From positions 496,001-560,000 of the forward strand of contig WIXG01000002.1 of the NCBI GenBank assembly GCA_009869945.1: DNA of 64,000 bases, in the 5' to 3' direction. The stretch is from Mesaphorura yosii. Its lineage: Eukaryota > Arthropoda > Collembola > Poduromorpha > Tullbergiidae. A program made the position numbers and the translations under genes. Positions 38,001 to 49,770 of the stretch are shown piece after piece (position 1 is the first letter of the stretch; each line of letters starts with the position of its first letter). Below the pieces are notes generated by a model. The model ran no database searches. It saw nothing but the letters and a program-made list of their open reading frames with translations, and was not told the origin of the DNA.

Positions 38001-38987
38001 CTAATTATTCGATAGTTCCAAATCCTGAGCTTCTGCAACAGCTCCTGCTTCTGTTGTTTCTGTGTTCTTGTTCTTATCATTGCCACCAGCTCCTTCAGTC
38101 GCAGTGGAGTTCCAAAGTACTCGATGATCGCTCCGATTAAACATTGCAGCCTTCTCCGCTGGTTTCAGTGGTGTCAAGTGTGCGGCGAGAACCACTTGCC
38201 TAGCATAACACATAATGAAATTAGATTAGCAAAGCTATTGCCATTATGCCGTTGTTTTCAATTGATAGCATTTTCATGGTCATATTAAATCTGCAGCGCA
38301 TTACAAATTACGGCACGGGCACACAAGATGAGATGAGGCTGAGTGTTTGTGTTTTTATCCTTACTCACTGCGCGATGGGAGTAAATAAATACAGAATTTC
38401 ATACAACAAAGGAAAAGGGCTCGCGATTTCAAAATCGGGCATTCGTATTGGAACTCGAACGCAATGCGATTATCGTTCCAAAATTAGTTTCTTGAACAAT
38501 TTTGACTTTTTGGTTGGCTAATTGACCTACGTTAGTAAGAAAGTGAATATATTGGACGAGTCCTGTGAAGTTTGGAATAAATTGGAGTTCTTTGTTCGAA
38601 CGGATTTCGAACAATATTATCAACAAGTAAGTAAACACCGACTCAGTGCACATAACATTGTCTGGATATCTCTTCCGGTCAGGGCGTCAGGAGTCATAAT
38701 TTTGTGCCCAGGAAATTGTTTAATTCATTTGAAGGGCATAGTTTGGTAAATCAGTTCGGAGTTATGTTCCCAAATACTTTGCAAAACTAAACTTAACACA
38801 ACGCTCACCTGAACTCTTCGTAACATTGGGCTTGCGTTACTGCCCTCATCTTGGCGTCATTTCGCTTCCAGTAAAGTTCATCCCCTTCTATTCTTCGGAG
38901 TAAATCTTCGCCCAATTTTCTGTAATCGACCTTGAATAAAGTGAAGTTTACTTCGTTTCCTGCTATGTTCTCCGAGTCGCTTGCCAT
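38001..38987 (-). CDS. CCDC103: CCDC103/DNAAF19-like dynein arm assembly protein, short form
   Basis: CCDC103 is needed to attach dynein arms to ciliary and flagellar axonemes. Two exons, 38987-38809 and 38199-38001, are separated by a 609-bp intron and give 125 aa. The match covers the N-terminal dynein-attachment domain: FTLFKVDYRKLGEDLLRRIE, KRNDAKMRAVTQAQCYEEFR, then QVVLAAHLTPLKPAEK. The junction splits the Arg codon of YEEFR. Human CCDC103 is 242 aa; the C-terminal RPAP3-like domain is absent here and the protein ends in a Thr/Glu-rich tail. Retention suggests motile sperm or cilia in this species (inference). The start is the second Met of the open frame, the one with family-like context. 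Confidence 0.8.
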
Positions 38988-39379
38988 TATGCACCACAAT
39001 TGTCAACACTTGCCAGGATAAGCGTAATTTCAATTATTGATAGGGCGAGGGTGATAAGTCGTCAAATTTGCCCAAAGCGTGAGCTCGTGTCTCGTCTCTC
39101 TTTGGTTGGAACTTCATCAAGCATACTTTAGCGTTGTGGTTTTCAATTTATTGATTGTCGAAAATCAACAACTGGGTTGCCTGGTTGCATAGTAAAGATT
39201 AATGCATCAGTGCGTGCGCGCGGGATATTATAATTTGGGACCGTTTTGTGTGTCCGCGTCGTTGCATGGACGTGGCCCTGTTTACGGATGTCCTGATCCT
39301 GGATTGAATGCCTCGTACTGACAATCGGCTCTTATTAATAACTGCTTTCACTGCTTTAGGTACTAATTTGAACTGCAAC
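38988..39379. promoter_or_regulatory. divergent region, CCDC103 / CASC3
   Basis: A 392-bp gap between head-to-head start codons; it must hold both promoters. No specific element was identified. Confidence 0.4.
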
Positions 39380-42300
39380 ATGTCTGCCGAAATAGTTGCG
39401 AAGTCTCCCGAGGTCGTACCTCGCGAGGAGGTAGAGGTAGGCACACAAGCATTCAATCGCAAGATTTCTGAATTCTGATGAGTTCAAACTGAGCTTGTCG
39501 ATCTTTGTAGGAGCCAGCCGTGACTCATCATGACTCGGAAGAATATGAAAGCGCAGAAGAAGTTGAAGAAGCGTCGTATGAAGAGGAGGTAGAGGAAGTT
39601 GAGGTCGAAGTCGAGGAAGAAGTGGAGGAAGAGGAAGAAGGGGGAGAGGTACTTGAGTTTTCAGCACTTATCTTTTCATTGCATTGCGGACGGGAGCACA
39701 GTAATAAACATAAACATTTTTTTTCGAAATTCAGCAGGAAACTGAAAAGGAAAAGGAAGTTGATGAGGATAGAAAAAATCCTCAATTTATTCCGAAGAAG
39801 GGTTATTTTTATGAGCACGATGACAGAGCTGCCGGAGGTGAAGAAGTGTAAGTTTCAAAATACATGCAGAGTATTGACATTGCAATTTATGTAATACAAG
39901 TAACATGCAATTTTAGATTGGAAGCGGAGGAAGAGGAGCCAGTTAAAGTGGAAAAACCTAAACCGAAGGCAGCCAGAGATCCTGACCGCTGGACTCATGA
40001 TTTATTTGACGAAGAAGAACAGGCTCCTAAAACTCGAGCCGAACTGTCGGGCCGATACGGGTATGATATTAGAAGCGAAGATCAGGCACCAAGAGCTCGT
40101 CGCCGTCGCCGCTATGGGTAGGTTTATTGTTGAGACTTAAGACTTCAAAACTCGAAAGTATTGTTTACTGATTTGTTCACTTTTCAGTCGAGGACCTACC
40201 AAGTATACAAGGAAATGGGAAGAAGAAGAAGCATACCAAAAACCACGAGGTGGCGGTCAGCGGGGAAGGGGACGAGGAGGTGGTGCGGGTGCACGACAAA
40301 ATACACAGGCAGAATTTGAAGAAGAGTTCCCAGAGTTGGGTCCGTCTCAAGCTCGCAAACAAACAACAGCGCCTGAAGCCGAAGCAAAAGGAGCCCGCAG
40401 AGAAAATTACTATCAGGGAGAAAGAGAAAGTAATGATGAGAGAGGTGGTCGCGGTGGTGGAGCCCGAAGGGGTGGTGCCAGAGGACGTGACTCCGACAGG
40501 GAAAGACAAGAGGACGTGAGAGGCCGTGGTGGAGGAAGAGGCTGGGGTCGCCGAAACGAATTTTCGAATCGCAACAGGTATCCTGACCGACGAGGATCCG
40601 GGGAAAAACAAGACTACGCTGCTGCTGCCTCTGGGGCCAAAAGGGAGGAGAAAGTAGAAAAGCCGAAAGAAATGTACTATCAGAGGGAAAACACAAAGCC
40701 AGTAGAAGATACAAGAAGAGCTGGCGAGAAAGTGGCACCTGAAAAGAGTTTTGCAACAGCAACTAACTCAAATGCAAATAATACAGCGAGGAAATCGACA
40801 GGCCGAGTCCCGCCACCATTTACAAATACTGAATACAAAGGAAGTGAAAGTCTCGCTACGGCTAATTCAAAACCCCAGCAGAATGTTAATGAACGAACGA
40901 TGCCTCCAAGACAAGACCAAAATGAGCCAAGCTACAATGAGGATCTTGACAATCCAGACAGGGAAGCGTTTCCAAGAGATGGATCAAATCGTAAGTACAA
41001 TAAGAGAATACTGTCATCGATCTGTTTGCAATCATGGGGCATGTTTTTCTTTAGGAGGATATGCACAGGATAGACGAACACAAGTTCCTCCGCGGCTTCA
41101 ACAGCAGCCTTTGGAATCTGCTCCGAAACCGAAGAGATTTTCAACACAGCGGCAACGACAAAGCGTGGATCCGAGCAAACCGTTGGTCACGGCGGCTGGC
41201 ATGGTGAGCGGAGCCGGGCCTGGACAGGTTGTACCCTCACCAGTTTCTACTATCTCAAGCTATCCTCAACCACAAGGCTATTATGACACAGGTAAGTCAT
41301 AATACGACTGTTTCAAATTAAGTTATACTGTTCTACCTTTGGTCTTCGGTGATTTGATCTAAGTTTGCATTTGCTTGCCAGTGGTACCTTCAACATATGA
41401 GGCAAGGGTGTATCCTGGTTCTGGAAGTTCTGTTGCAGTCAGCGGAAGTGGTCATGGGCCCACGGTCACACCATCACTCTGGGTGCCACACAGTTCTCCG
41501 TATGTCACTGCTCCGTATCCTTCGCCTCCAACTGGGCCCCAAGTTCCACAGCCACCGTACCAAGACCCCACGTACATGCCACCTCAGCAAGGAGGGCCTC
41601 CCATCTTTGCTCCTCCTCCGCATCCACAATTCATTCAGGACCCAACAATTATTAATTATGTCCCTCCCGTTCCGCCTCCAAATTATGGACCCTCATTTCA
41701 CGCTTCTGGCTTTCAAGGATATCCTCAAGTGGTGAGACGGAATTCCTTTGTTAAGTTTGTTAAGTTGAAGAAAATGGACCCAAATGGACTTTATCATTTG
41801 CAGGCACCACCTCCGCCCCCGGAACTGTATCATGCGGGAGTAACGTATTACAGCACTCAGAATCAAATTCCGAGACCCCACATCCCTACTGTGACCAAGC
41901 GCCCAAAACAAGTGCTGCAACTTGTTGAACCTCCTGAAAAGAAGGACATAGGCAGACACTATCCTGGAGGAGGCGGAATGGGCCAGCATCAGCATAGATA
42001 CGAACCAGATTATAGCGTCTACCATGAAGGAGCACCAGGACGGCAAGACTCAGAAAGTGTCCAGCCTCCGTCTAGCACACCCGCAACAACATCAACATCC
42101 AAGAGGTCTGATACTGAATTAGCTGATCAATTAGAGACAATGAAGTTACAACCAGAACCCGAAAGGTGAGTTTTCTAAGGACAGCACTCTTGGTTCTAGT
42201 GCGGGTTTACGTGGCAAGGCTAACGGTTCTATTCTTGCAGAGTAAAGAAAAGTCCATCTCCTGCGCCCTTAGACCTCGGAGAGAAAAGTTGGTCAGAACA

Positions 42301-42442
42301 GATGGCAGACATTACACCTGTTAATTCCCCGACGGATGCACACGGGCCAGAACCAACCCTGACCTCAGACGGCAATGGAGAAAGTAAAAACGTTAAAAAT
42401 AGCAATGACGAATTGAAAGAGAAAAAGGAAGAACAAACCTGA
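39380..42442 (+). CDS. CASC3: exon junction complex core protein CASC3/Barentsz
   Basis: Fourth core factor of the exon junction complex; binds eIF4A3 and RNA and acts in mRNA localisation and decay. Nine exons (39380-39436, 39511-39648, 39735-39847, 39917-40117, 40188-40990, 41055-41291, 41382-41731, 41804-42165, 42241-42442) give 820 aa. An acidic Glu/Val run (exon 2) precedes the SELOR domain: PQFIPKKGYFYEHDDRA, DPDRWTHDLFDEEEQAP, RAELSGRYGYDIRSEDQAPR and RGPTKYTRKWEEEEAY. Arg-Gly-rich, Ser-rich and Pro-rich disordered parts follow. The 72-nt intron at 41732-41803 has a length divisible by three and no stop, so it can be mistaken for coding sequence. Confidence 0.93.
39541..39648 (+). repeat. 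GAA/GAG/GTx purine-rich run encoding Glu-Val repeats
   Basis: An imperfect trinucleotide-like run in CASC3 exon 2 encoding EEVEEVEVEVEEEVEEEEE. Acidic N-terminal stretches are usual in Barentsz proteins. Confidence 0.7.
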
Positions 42443-44071
42443 AGAAGCTTCATCTACCAAATAATTTGCAATCTTTTGATCTTTGCTTATCAATTCTTTT
42501 TTTGCGAGCACTTAACCGTACCGTAGCGAAGGAAGCGTCATGTGCAATTTGAACAACCAATAGGTTAAATTGGTCCAACTCAATTTGTGAAAATGTATAA
42601 TTGGTGAACGAACAGAAGATTGGACGAGCACTACTTGCAGGTCGAAGATCATGCAGGAGTAACCACAAATTCTGGGGTATTTTCGTCTGTTTTTGCTTGT
42701 TTTAATATTTGGTTGCCACAAATATTGTCTGCAGTAGTTTTTCACCGACGCAGTTGCATTAACTTCGTTTTATATAGTCCTTTCTTATAGAAAATTAGAG
42801 GAAGAGTGTACTTAACGCAGATGATGACGGGTGGCAGAAACATGTAACCAATTAATTAGTTTGTGTTTAGGTGTTTTAAAATACTTGACGCGGGACTGTT
42901 TTCAGTTTTCCCTCAGATCAAATTGCAGTTACTGTAAGTTTTCGCTTGCAGTCTAAAAACCTGTCACCTAGAATCACGATTAATAAATTGACAATTACGG
43001 TTTTCTCTAATCCCTGTTTACAACCCATGCTTTTATTTTCTCAAAATGACAAACACCGCCAGAAAGTGTTCAGTAATTTTGTACTACCGTCAGATCTACC
43101 TTTCTCATTTCAGACGCCAATCCCGTTTTAACTTCTGCAATCGTTTTTCGTCGTTGCCTGGTGTAGCCGACGGGTTGTTTTCCCTTCCCTGTGATGCTAC
43201 ATGTTCTCGGTCCCTGCGTCGGCGCCCTGCAATTCCGGGAATCCTGGCTTGGGCTCCACGGCTAGACTTTTATGACCAACTCGTGAAGTGCCTCTTTCGA
43301 TTTTTCGCTCATATTGACGAAGTACTCGTTTTCTTGGTCAATGTCCTTCGATGGTACGAAACTCTCAAAGGTACCGGCGAGATTCTCTTCGTCGGACGAA
43401 AAATCTTCTTCCCAAACATTGTCATTAACTTTCTCGGTCATCTTCCCTTCTCCTTCCCTGCTCACCCCAATTGTGAACTTAAAAACCGAAAGCGCCTTCT
43501 TAACTTCCATCTCAAATATGATACCCGATATTTGGCTTCTTGATATTAGATTTTGTACAAATCAAGTACAAAAAATGGAAGATAACGTCGGGTCCATCAA
43601 AAGCGTCTAAAAGTTTATCACCCATGGCCCATCTCATCCGACAAAGTGCACTAAATTGTTTAGAGCCCGACTTTAACCTTAGTTACAATTAGTGACAATG
43701 CAATGTGGCCAACAGGCGTAGAACTCGTAGAACGGAGCGTTGGAGCTCCGAGAACGATCTTCTTCCCGATCCTTTGCTTTACTGTGTACGTGAACGGGAT
43801 CTGCGTGCGCGGACACCCAACGCGTTCATGTCTCCCATCTAGCCACAAAGAGCATCCAACTATTTCATAGTATAGTGTTAAAGGAGTTGCAGGTGCACGT
43901 GACCTTCTCAGACTCCGCTGTTCGGATCGGAACTTGTGAATTTGGACTGGGAAGTGAGTTAATCAGTACAATTTTGGATTCTGGAGATCAAATTGAGTTG
44001 ATCATTTGTGAAATACTGCTTGATTGGAGCAGGAGGCCGGCTTGTGTTCAGTAACAACAACAGGAGTCAGG
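42443..44071. other. intergenic, CASC3 to ATP5F1E
   Basis: Contains the CASC3 3' UTR and the ATP synthase epsilon promoter. A small acidic open frame on the minus strand (43262-43510) is listed separately. A longer plus-strand frame across it (43046-43543) has a Phe/Arg-rich composition typical of an antisense shadow. Confidence 0.4.
43262..43510 (-). CDS. hypothetical small acidic protein
   Basis: An ATG-started frame of 82 codons with protein-like composition: MEVKKALSVFKFTIGVSREG, then an acidic stretch (NVWEEDFSSDEENLAGTFES) and NEYFVNMSEKSKEALHEL. No family is recognised. A second open frame directly downstream on the same strand (about 43110-43250, ending RLQKLKRDWRLK) could be a further exon if spliced, but no good donor was found. 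It could equally be chance. Confidence 0.3.
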   Translation of the reverse strand: MEVKKALSVFKFTIGVSREGEGKMTEKVNDNVWEEDFSSDEENLAGTFESFVPSKDIDQENEYFVNMSEKSKEALHELVIKV

Positions 44072-44369
44072 ATGACGTTCTGGAGAGTAGCCGGACTTAA
44101 GTAAGTTCTGAAGTGTATTCTATTAGGAGGTCAATTTTTAATTACCATTAACTTGTTCAAGTCGCTCTTGAGCCCACTGACGTTCAGAATCTAACCACAC
44201 ATGAATTGTTTGTGTTTACAGTTACATCCAATATTCAACAATTGCGGCCCGTGTCGTCCGAAGTGCGCTGAAGAGCGAAGCAAGGGTGGAAGCTGCCAAG
44301 CGTGAAGAATGTGTAATCAAATTCATCCCTTGGAAAGATGGGAAACCAGCGACGGTTGCAGCAGCATAA
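44072..44369 (+). CDS. ATP5F1E: ATP synthase F1 epsilon subunit, mitochondrial
   Basis: Smallest subunit of the F1 central stalk of mitochondrial ATP synthase (fly stunted). Exons 44072-44100 and 44222-44369 give 58 aa, the usual size. MTFWRVAGLNYIQYSTIAAR is the family signature, followed by VVRSALKSEARVEAAKREEC and the conserved IKFIPWKDGKPA. The intron splits the Asn codon of GLNYIQYS. A single clear ATG starts the frame. Confidence 0.95.
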
Positions 44370-45183
44370 TTTAATAGCTCTATGCAATGTAATATCGTAT
44401 CGATTCATTGGTTGTCCTAAGCTCGTAACCCACAATGTAGTAAGTTCAATTGTAGTAAAATTCGCTCGGTTAAAGAGCTCGAAGTGAAGCAGTGTTCATG
44501 AATTAGTAATTAAATTAAGTAGTTAGGAGGTTGCAAGTGAAGCTCGTAAATCTTTAATTTGTGTCCCAAGCCTGAGATAATAACATCACACAGTCTTGAA
44601 TTTCTTAAAACCTGTCGCTACATTTGATACTAACACTTGGTGCTCGCGGCCCTGACCTCACCTGATTTTGATTTGGTCAGATTTTGTTTCCAAACTTGAT
44701 AACGATCATCTCATCCGCATCAACCATACCAGTCTAAGTTACTAATTACATACAAGTGGCATTGACTTAATACTTAGAGACGTTTTAGGATTGTTTCTCC
44801 AGGTTGAAGGGCATCATCCTCGAATTCGTAATTGACGCGTAATTGCTGGTACCGGAGCCCCTAGCGCGCCAAAGCATGGAGGAGTGCAGGAGGTGAGAGT
44901 AATTTCTGCTGACAGGGCGGTGTACGTTTAGTTAAAGGGCCAAGCGCCTAATGGCTTGGGATTTGGGAAAGATGAGTCGGAGTCTGTGCGTATATGATAC
45001 AGATACATCAACGCGCGTTGAGACGTTATTTTGAAACGTTGTGTTGAAGTTATTTACAGTCAGAGAAGGAATCTGAGGAAGATTCTCAAGTTAACCTCAT
45101 TTAAGTTGCCATCACGTCAAGCAGAGTCGAATCATAATTAGCATTTCATAATGTGGAAAATGACGTAATTCCAAGTGTATGTG
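44370..45183. other. intergenic, ATP5F1E to Parkin
   Basis: The 3' UTR of ATP5F1E and the upstream region of the Parkin gene, 814 bp. No coding potential seen. Confidence 0.5.
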
Positions 45184-47230
45184 ATGCTGTCGGAAATCTT
45201 GAGTGCACTAGGAGACTTTTTCCAGTTATTTTTTTCAATGTTTTCCTCCAAAAACACAGCTCCAACAATTCTACCATCGAATGTGCTGCGTGTTTTCATT
45301 AAACACAATTATGCCCCGACGGCAAGTGATGCAACCTCGCCTGTAGGATCCGCAAGTCAAACTGTAGCTGTGGATCTGGACATCAAGTGGTCAATAAAAC
45401 AAGGTAATAAAAAGAAGACGAAGAAACGAATCTGTGAATACCCCGAGTGTAATGTGGCTTCAATTTTGTCCATACAATTCTTTTCTAGTCAAGGAAATTA
45501 TTGCTCCAAAGTTACACCTCACTGCCGATGAGATTAAGATAATATTTGCGGGGAAAGAATTGCCAGATGATTTAATGTTGGAGGTAAGCTTATTGCATTG
45601 TTCCATTTTGTCCTGAATGCACATTTTTCATAACCGCATTGTGATTCTCGTATTTACAGACTTGCAATGTTGGTCAGCAGAGCTTTCTTCACGCAGTCAA
45701 AGTTCAGGTTAAGCCAATTAATACTCCCGTCGAAGAGTCTGGTTCTGGCAGTGAAAACACAGAATACATTTCGACACCAAATCCTTTGACATCAAGCGAC
45801 AAATTCAAAGAAGATGAGAGCAAACACAATCGTTCAATGAATGAATCCTCAGAGTCCACCGAATTTCCGGGCCTGCCTGACACCAGTGGCCATACGTCAC
45901 CAGATGCCAACATGAAGTCGGAATTCTTCGTATATTGTGAGACATGTGGTGGTTTAAGGGAAGGAAAACTTCGAGTTCGATGCGCTGTGTGTTTATCCGG
46001 GGCGTTTACTGTGAGTTTTGGAACAACAGCTTCAATCGTCTTCTAGAGCGATACAGTATTCTGATATCTAAATGCAACTTTACGCAGGTACTGAGAGATC
46101 CTGAAGACTGGAACGACGTATTGAAACCCAATCAAGTACGAACCTTTCAGCGTCTCAGCGGAAATTGAATTAAGTTTTATCCTAATTCTCGTATGGCCAC
46201 ACTGTAGGTGCCTGGATCCTGCGAAACAATCGAGTGCCCCAGTAATTACTCACAGTTTTACTTCAAATGCAAGTCTCACGTTACATTAGGAGAAGACGAC
46301 TCTTCATGTCCATTGTGTCAAGTCAAACGCAACCCGGACTCGATTCCGTGTCTTGCCTGTGGAGATGCGAAGGACCCAGTATTTGTTTTCCAGTGTGAAG
46401 CCAAACACGTGACGTGCATCGAATGCTTTGAACGCTTTGCCTTAATGAAAACTAATCAGCGACAGTTCATACTCGTAAGACCAAAAAACTGAATTTGCAG
46501 GCTTGCGTATTTGTGCTTGATGGTGATCGTAACTTATTCTAGGACATAAATATTGGCTACACACTGGGATGTCCGGCTTTATGCGAAAATTCTTTGATCG
46601 AGGACGGCCATCATTTTAAAATTATGGGCAAGTATCAGGTAATTATTTTGGCTTATACCAAACTGAATTGCGATCCGAATGTGCGTGCAATCAGATTCAT
46701 ATCCTATTTTCAGTATGAGCGGTATCAAAGATTTGGGGCAGAAGAGTGCGTCCTTAGTGCCGGAGGAGTATTGTGCCCGCAGCCAAATTGTGGAATGGGA
46801 ATCATCCCCGCCGATACGGGATGCAATAAAATCGCGTGCCTTCATGGGTGTGGGGTGAGTAAAGGTTCAAGTATTAATAGTAGCCGATGTCTTATAAACA
46901 CGCATTTTGCAGTTTGTTTTCTGTCGGCTCTGCCTGGAAGGATGGCATGTTGGCCAGTGCTCAAAAGACACTCCGGTTTCATTTGCGACTGGCTCAAATA
47001 GCAGCAGCAGTTATACAGTGTCTTATGAAAGGGTGGCGAGAGCGCAGTGGGACGACGACACTCGTCGAGCGCTGAGGTTATCGACGAAGCCTTGTCCTCA
47101 GTGTCGCGTAGCCACTGAAAGAGCTGGAGGTTGCATGCATATGGAATGTACCAAGTGCCAATTTCAGTGGTGCTGGGTGTGCCAGACTCGCTGGACGAGA
47201 GATTGCATGGGCAATCATTGGTTTGGCTGA
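45184..47230 (+). CDS. PRKN: E3 ubiquitin ligase Parkin
   Basis: RBR-type E3 ligase activated by PINK1 on damaged mitochondria. Eight exons (45184-45403, 45489-45583, 45660-46010, 46088-46135, 46208-46474, 46543-46638, 46714-46854, 46913-47230) give 511 aa. Order: a 30-residue N-terminal extension, as in fly Parkin; the Ubl (to about 118) with GQQS, Ser113 matching human Ser65; a linker; RING0 (CETCGG...CAVC); RING1 (CLACGD...HVTCIECF); IBR (CPQPNCGMG...CGFVFCRLCL); and RING2 (CPQCRVATERAGGCMHMEC) with catalytic Cys480 and His482, ending in the conserved W-F-G. All Zn ligands I checked are present, so it looks active. The start is the first ATG in frame; the frame is open a little further upstream. 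Confidence 0.96.
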
Positions 47231-47665
47231 TTTTCAGAGATCAACTTTCCTGTGCCAGTGCCTTGGATGGGAAATTAATTGGCTAGATTTTAATTATTTT
47301 TGAAAATGCGTAGTCGTGATGAAATTGGAATTATTCGTAATTGTACCTTTCGACTTTACGCTCAAGGCACCGAATCTAGATTGTGATAAAGTTTCTGGTC
47401 AAAACGCAGAACGTTATTTGTATGGCTTGTGCCATCGCTTATAAAGTAACTTGTGCGCTATATTAATCTTGCTGATTGTAAATTAAATAGAGTATACAGT
47501 AATTAATTTTAAAAATTGTGACGCCTCAAGTGCAAATACTCAATAAACAAAGCTCGCTTGTCATCAACAAGATTACAAGTGTGACCGGACTGCACAATTT
47601 TCTGAGATAATGCCCATGAATGGAAATTGGAAACTGATTAAAATAACTCTCAGAACTTCTCTATA
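47231..47665. other. 3'-3' gap, Parkin / UNC-93-like
   Basis: A convergent gap with both 3' UTRs. AATAAA at 47542-47547 is a candidate Parkin polyadenylation signal. No gene is seen. Confidence 0.5.
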
Positions 47666-49770
47666 CTACTTTTCTTGTTTGTTTCGTTTTCTTGTGCGTT
47701 CCATCACTTCCACAATTAAATAGCCAACAATTCCAAACCCAAGTATTCCTAGCAGTGAATAAAGTTTGGCGTTCACACAGGCTAAATTCGAGTTGATATA
47801 CGCAATGACGAATCCGAGCGACTCCCAGAGTCTGTAATTGCTGAAGGCAGCCTCCTCGTTTTGTGGGAACAGGACTCCATAAAGAGCTGCAAGAAACAAT
47901 AAACTTTTTTTATCGTGTCTTGTTCAAAATAATTTTTCCACTTTCTTGAAGTGACGTGTAAACTATATTAACAGTATTTCTTACAGTTTATTTGAGTCTG
48001 CCAAATTCCATCACTGAAATTGGTGAAATGTACCGTAATTGTAATTGCTGCACGAAATTCAGTGAGAAAGAGCTTGCTTAATTCGCTCACCCGATTCCCC
48101 ATAAACCAGCCAACACGAAGAAGATTACCGGCTCGTCCGGATTTGGGTCCCAAACGAACAGCGCGATTATAACACCGACGTTCACTGTAAATTCCGTTAG
48201 AAAGAGCGATTTCGCAATTTAATTTATGAAAAGGTGAGACCTCCAATATTTCTTACCACAAGCACCAAAAATGAAGATTGGAACTCTGCCGATGCGTCGA
48301 ATAATTGGACCGAAGCAAATAGACGCGATTGCATCGCACACTCCGTAGCAAATCATGACGTATCCAATTTTCCCAATTCCCCAGGCACAGGAAATGTAAG
48401 CCTGCGTGTAGTCGGCGTTGATGAAGCCCTGCTCCATGCCAGACCACATTGTCAGAGGAATGATCAAGATTTGATAAGGTTTCTTCATCTGCTGGAAGGT
48501 TGCGAACAGGAGGTTGATTCCAGACAGCTTGCTGGCGTCTCCCTCGCGTTCTTTTTCACCATATCTGAAACAGAGTTGAGCGTTGCGTATCGAAACTTAG
48601 TTTTACTCGACAAAAGCTGACAACCAACCTGGTAAGTGGGTCCAGGAAGAGTGACAGAATGACCATTGCTGCCAATGAGCACCCGACGTAGATTCCCGTA
48701 AGCGTATTTCGAGTTGCATCCGGCACCTCCTCCAGCGTCCCGTTCAGTGCGTCATCGGGACAAAACGTTGACCCACACAGAGAAGTGTCGTTGCTGGAGT
48801 CTCTCGCACCAATCACGAGCGAAGATATCAAGTTTCCCCAAATGTTTGAAGTTTGGAACGCGAAGAAGAATATTCCAAAGAATCTGTCAACGAACACGCA
48901 CAGCATAAGATCGCCTCAAGATTTCTATTCGCAGTTTATAGAGAATTAATTTGCAACCTTGTCACTACAACTTCGGCACTACCATTTTTGCCATTTGTCA
49001 GCGCCGCGTACTGATGCCCAACCTGTAGAAAATTGCATTTGGTCAAGAAAGGTTAAAAGTTATGTTATTCCTATTTCTGGATTTCTTGTAACACAAGAAG
49101 AGCTTACATGAGTGAGATAAGTACATTTGGCACTCCAGAGTGGAGCGGCGCAAATTCCGACCACTACCTGAACAGGCAATTATGGAATAGAAGTCGATAT
49201 TCAAGTACTTTATGGTTAATTTTACGCACTCGTGGTGATAGTCATTTACCGCAAACGGAATCAGCATGTAGAACCTCGGATGCGCCTGTGCCGCGATGTA
49301 CGCGGTGTAGCCCGTGATCGCAAACACCAGCGTCCATTTGACTGTGAACTTGGAAATCAAGAACGTGGGCAGGAACATGCAAGAGACTATAATCGCTCCA
49401 TAAATGGTGCCGTTCGCGTAATTCCCCAGGCCATCCTTCAAATAGAAGTACACGATGAGAACCGAAGTACAACTTGTAGCGATCGACAACAACGTACTTC
49501 CGGATTGAACGAAGTCTGCAGATTTGACATGCTCTGGAAGGCTGTGAAGAGAAGTGTGAAGGAGCAGCTCGTGATGATGATGTTCCTTAGCATCCGCCTC
49601 TCTTCACCGGGGTCGTAGCTCATTTTCGGGGCTGCCGGAGCCTTTACCTGCTCAGGCAGAGGCAGGGCGCCAGGACTCATGTCCCATTTGCCTTGACCCT
49701 CAACGTCGAGGTCGCCAACGAAAGTTGTGTTCAGCTCTCCATTCAGTCCATTTGTCTTCTTCTCCGCCAT
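47666..49770 (-). CDS. UNC93A: UNC-93-like major facilitator protein
   Basis: Multi-pass membrane protein of the UNC-93 family (MFS fold); worm UNC-93 regulates a K2P potassium channel. Nine exons: 49770-49498, 49435-49250, 49167-49108, 49022-48958, 48883-48629, 48564-48257, 48184-48091, 48013-47985, 47886-47666; 496 aa. After a hydrophilic N-terminus, the family start FTAFQSMSNLQTSFNPEDGL is seen. NYANGTIYGAIIVSCMFLPT, IYVGCSLAAMVILSLFLDPL, LTMWSGMEQGFINADYTQAY and GIGDGIWQTQINSLYG follow; several other hydrophobic segments fit 10-12 helices. Exon 8 is only 29 nt and carries WQTQIN. The C-terminus is basic. The 62-nt intron 1 has a clear GTACGT donor. Confidence 0.9.

Noticed and set aside
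41732-41803. In-frame stretch VRRNSFVKFVKLKKMDPN... inside CASC3
   Set aside because: It is a 72-nt intron with GTGAGA donor and TTTGCAG acceptor; the flanking Pro-rich sequence joins smoothly without it.
43046-43543. 165-codon plus-strand frame
   Set aside because: Antisense to the more protein-like acidic minus frame; composition (Phe, Arg, Leu) is that of a shadow, with no domain.
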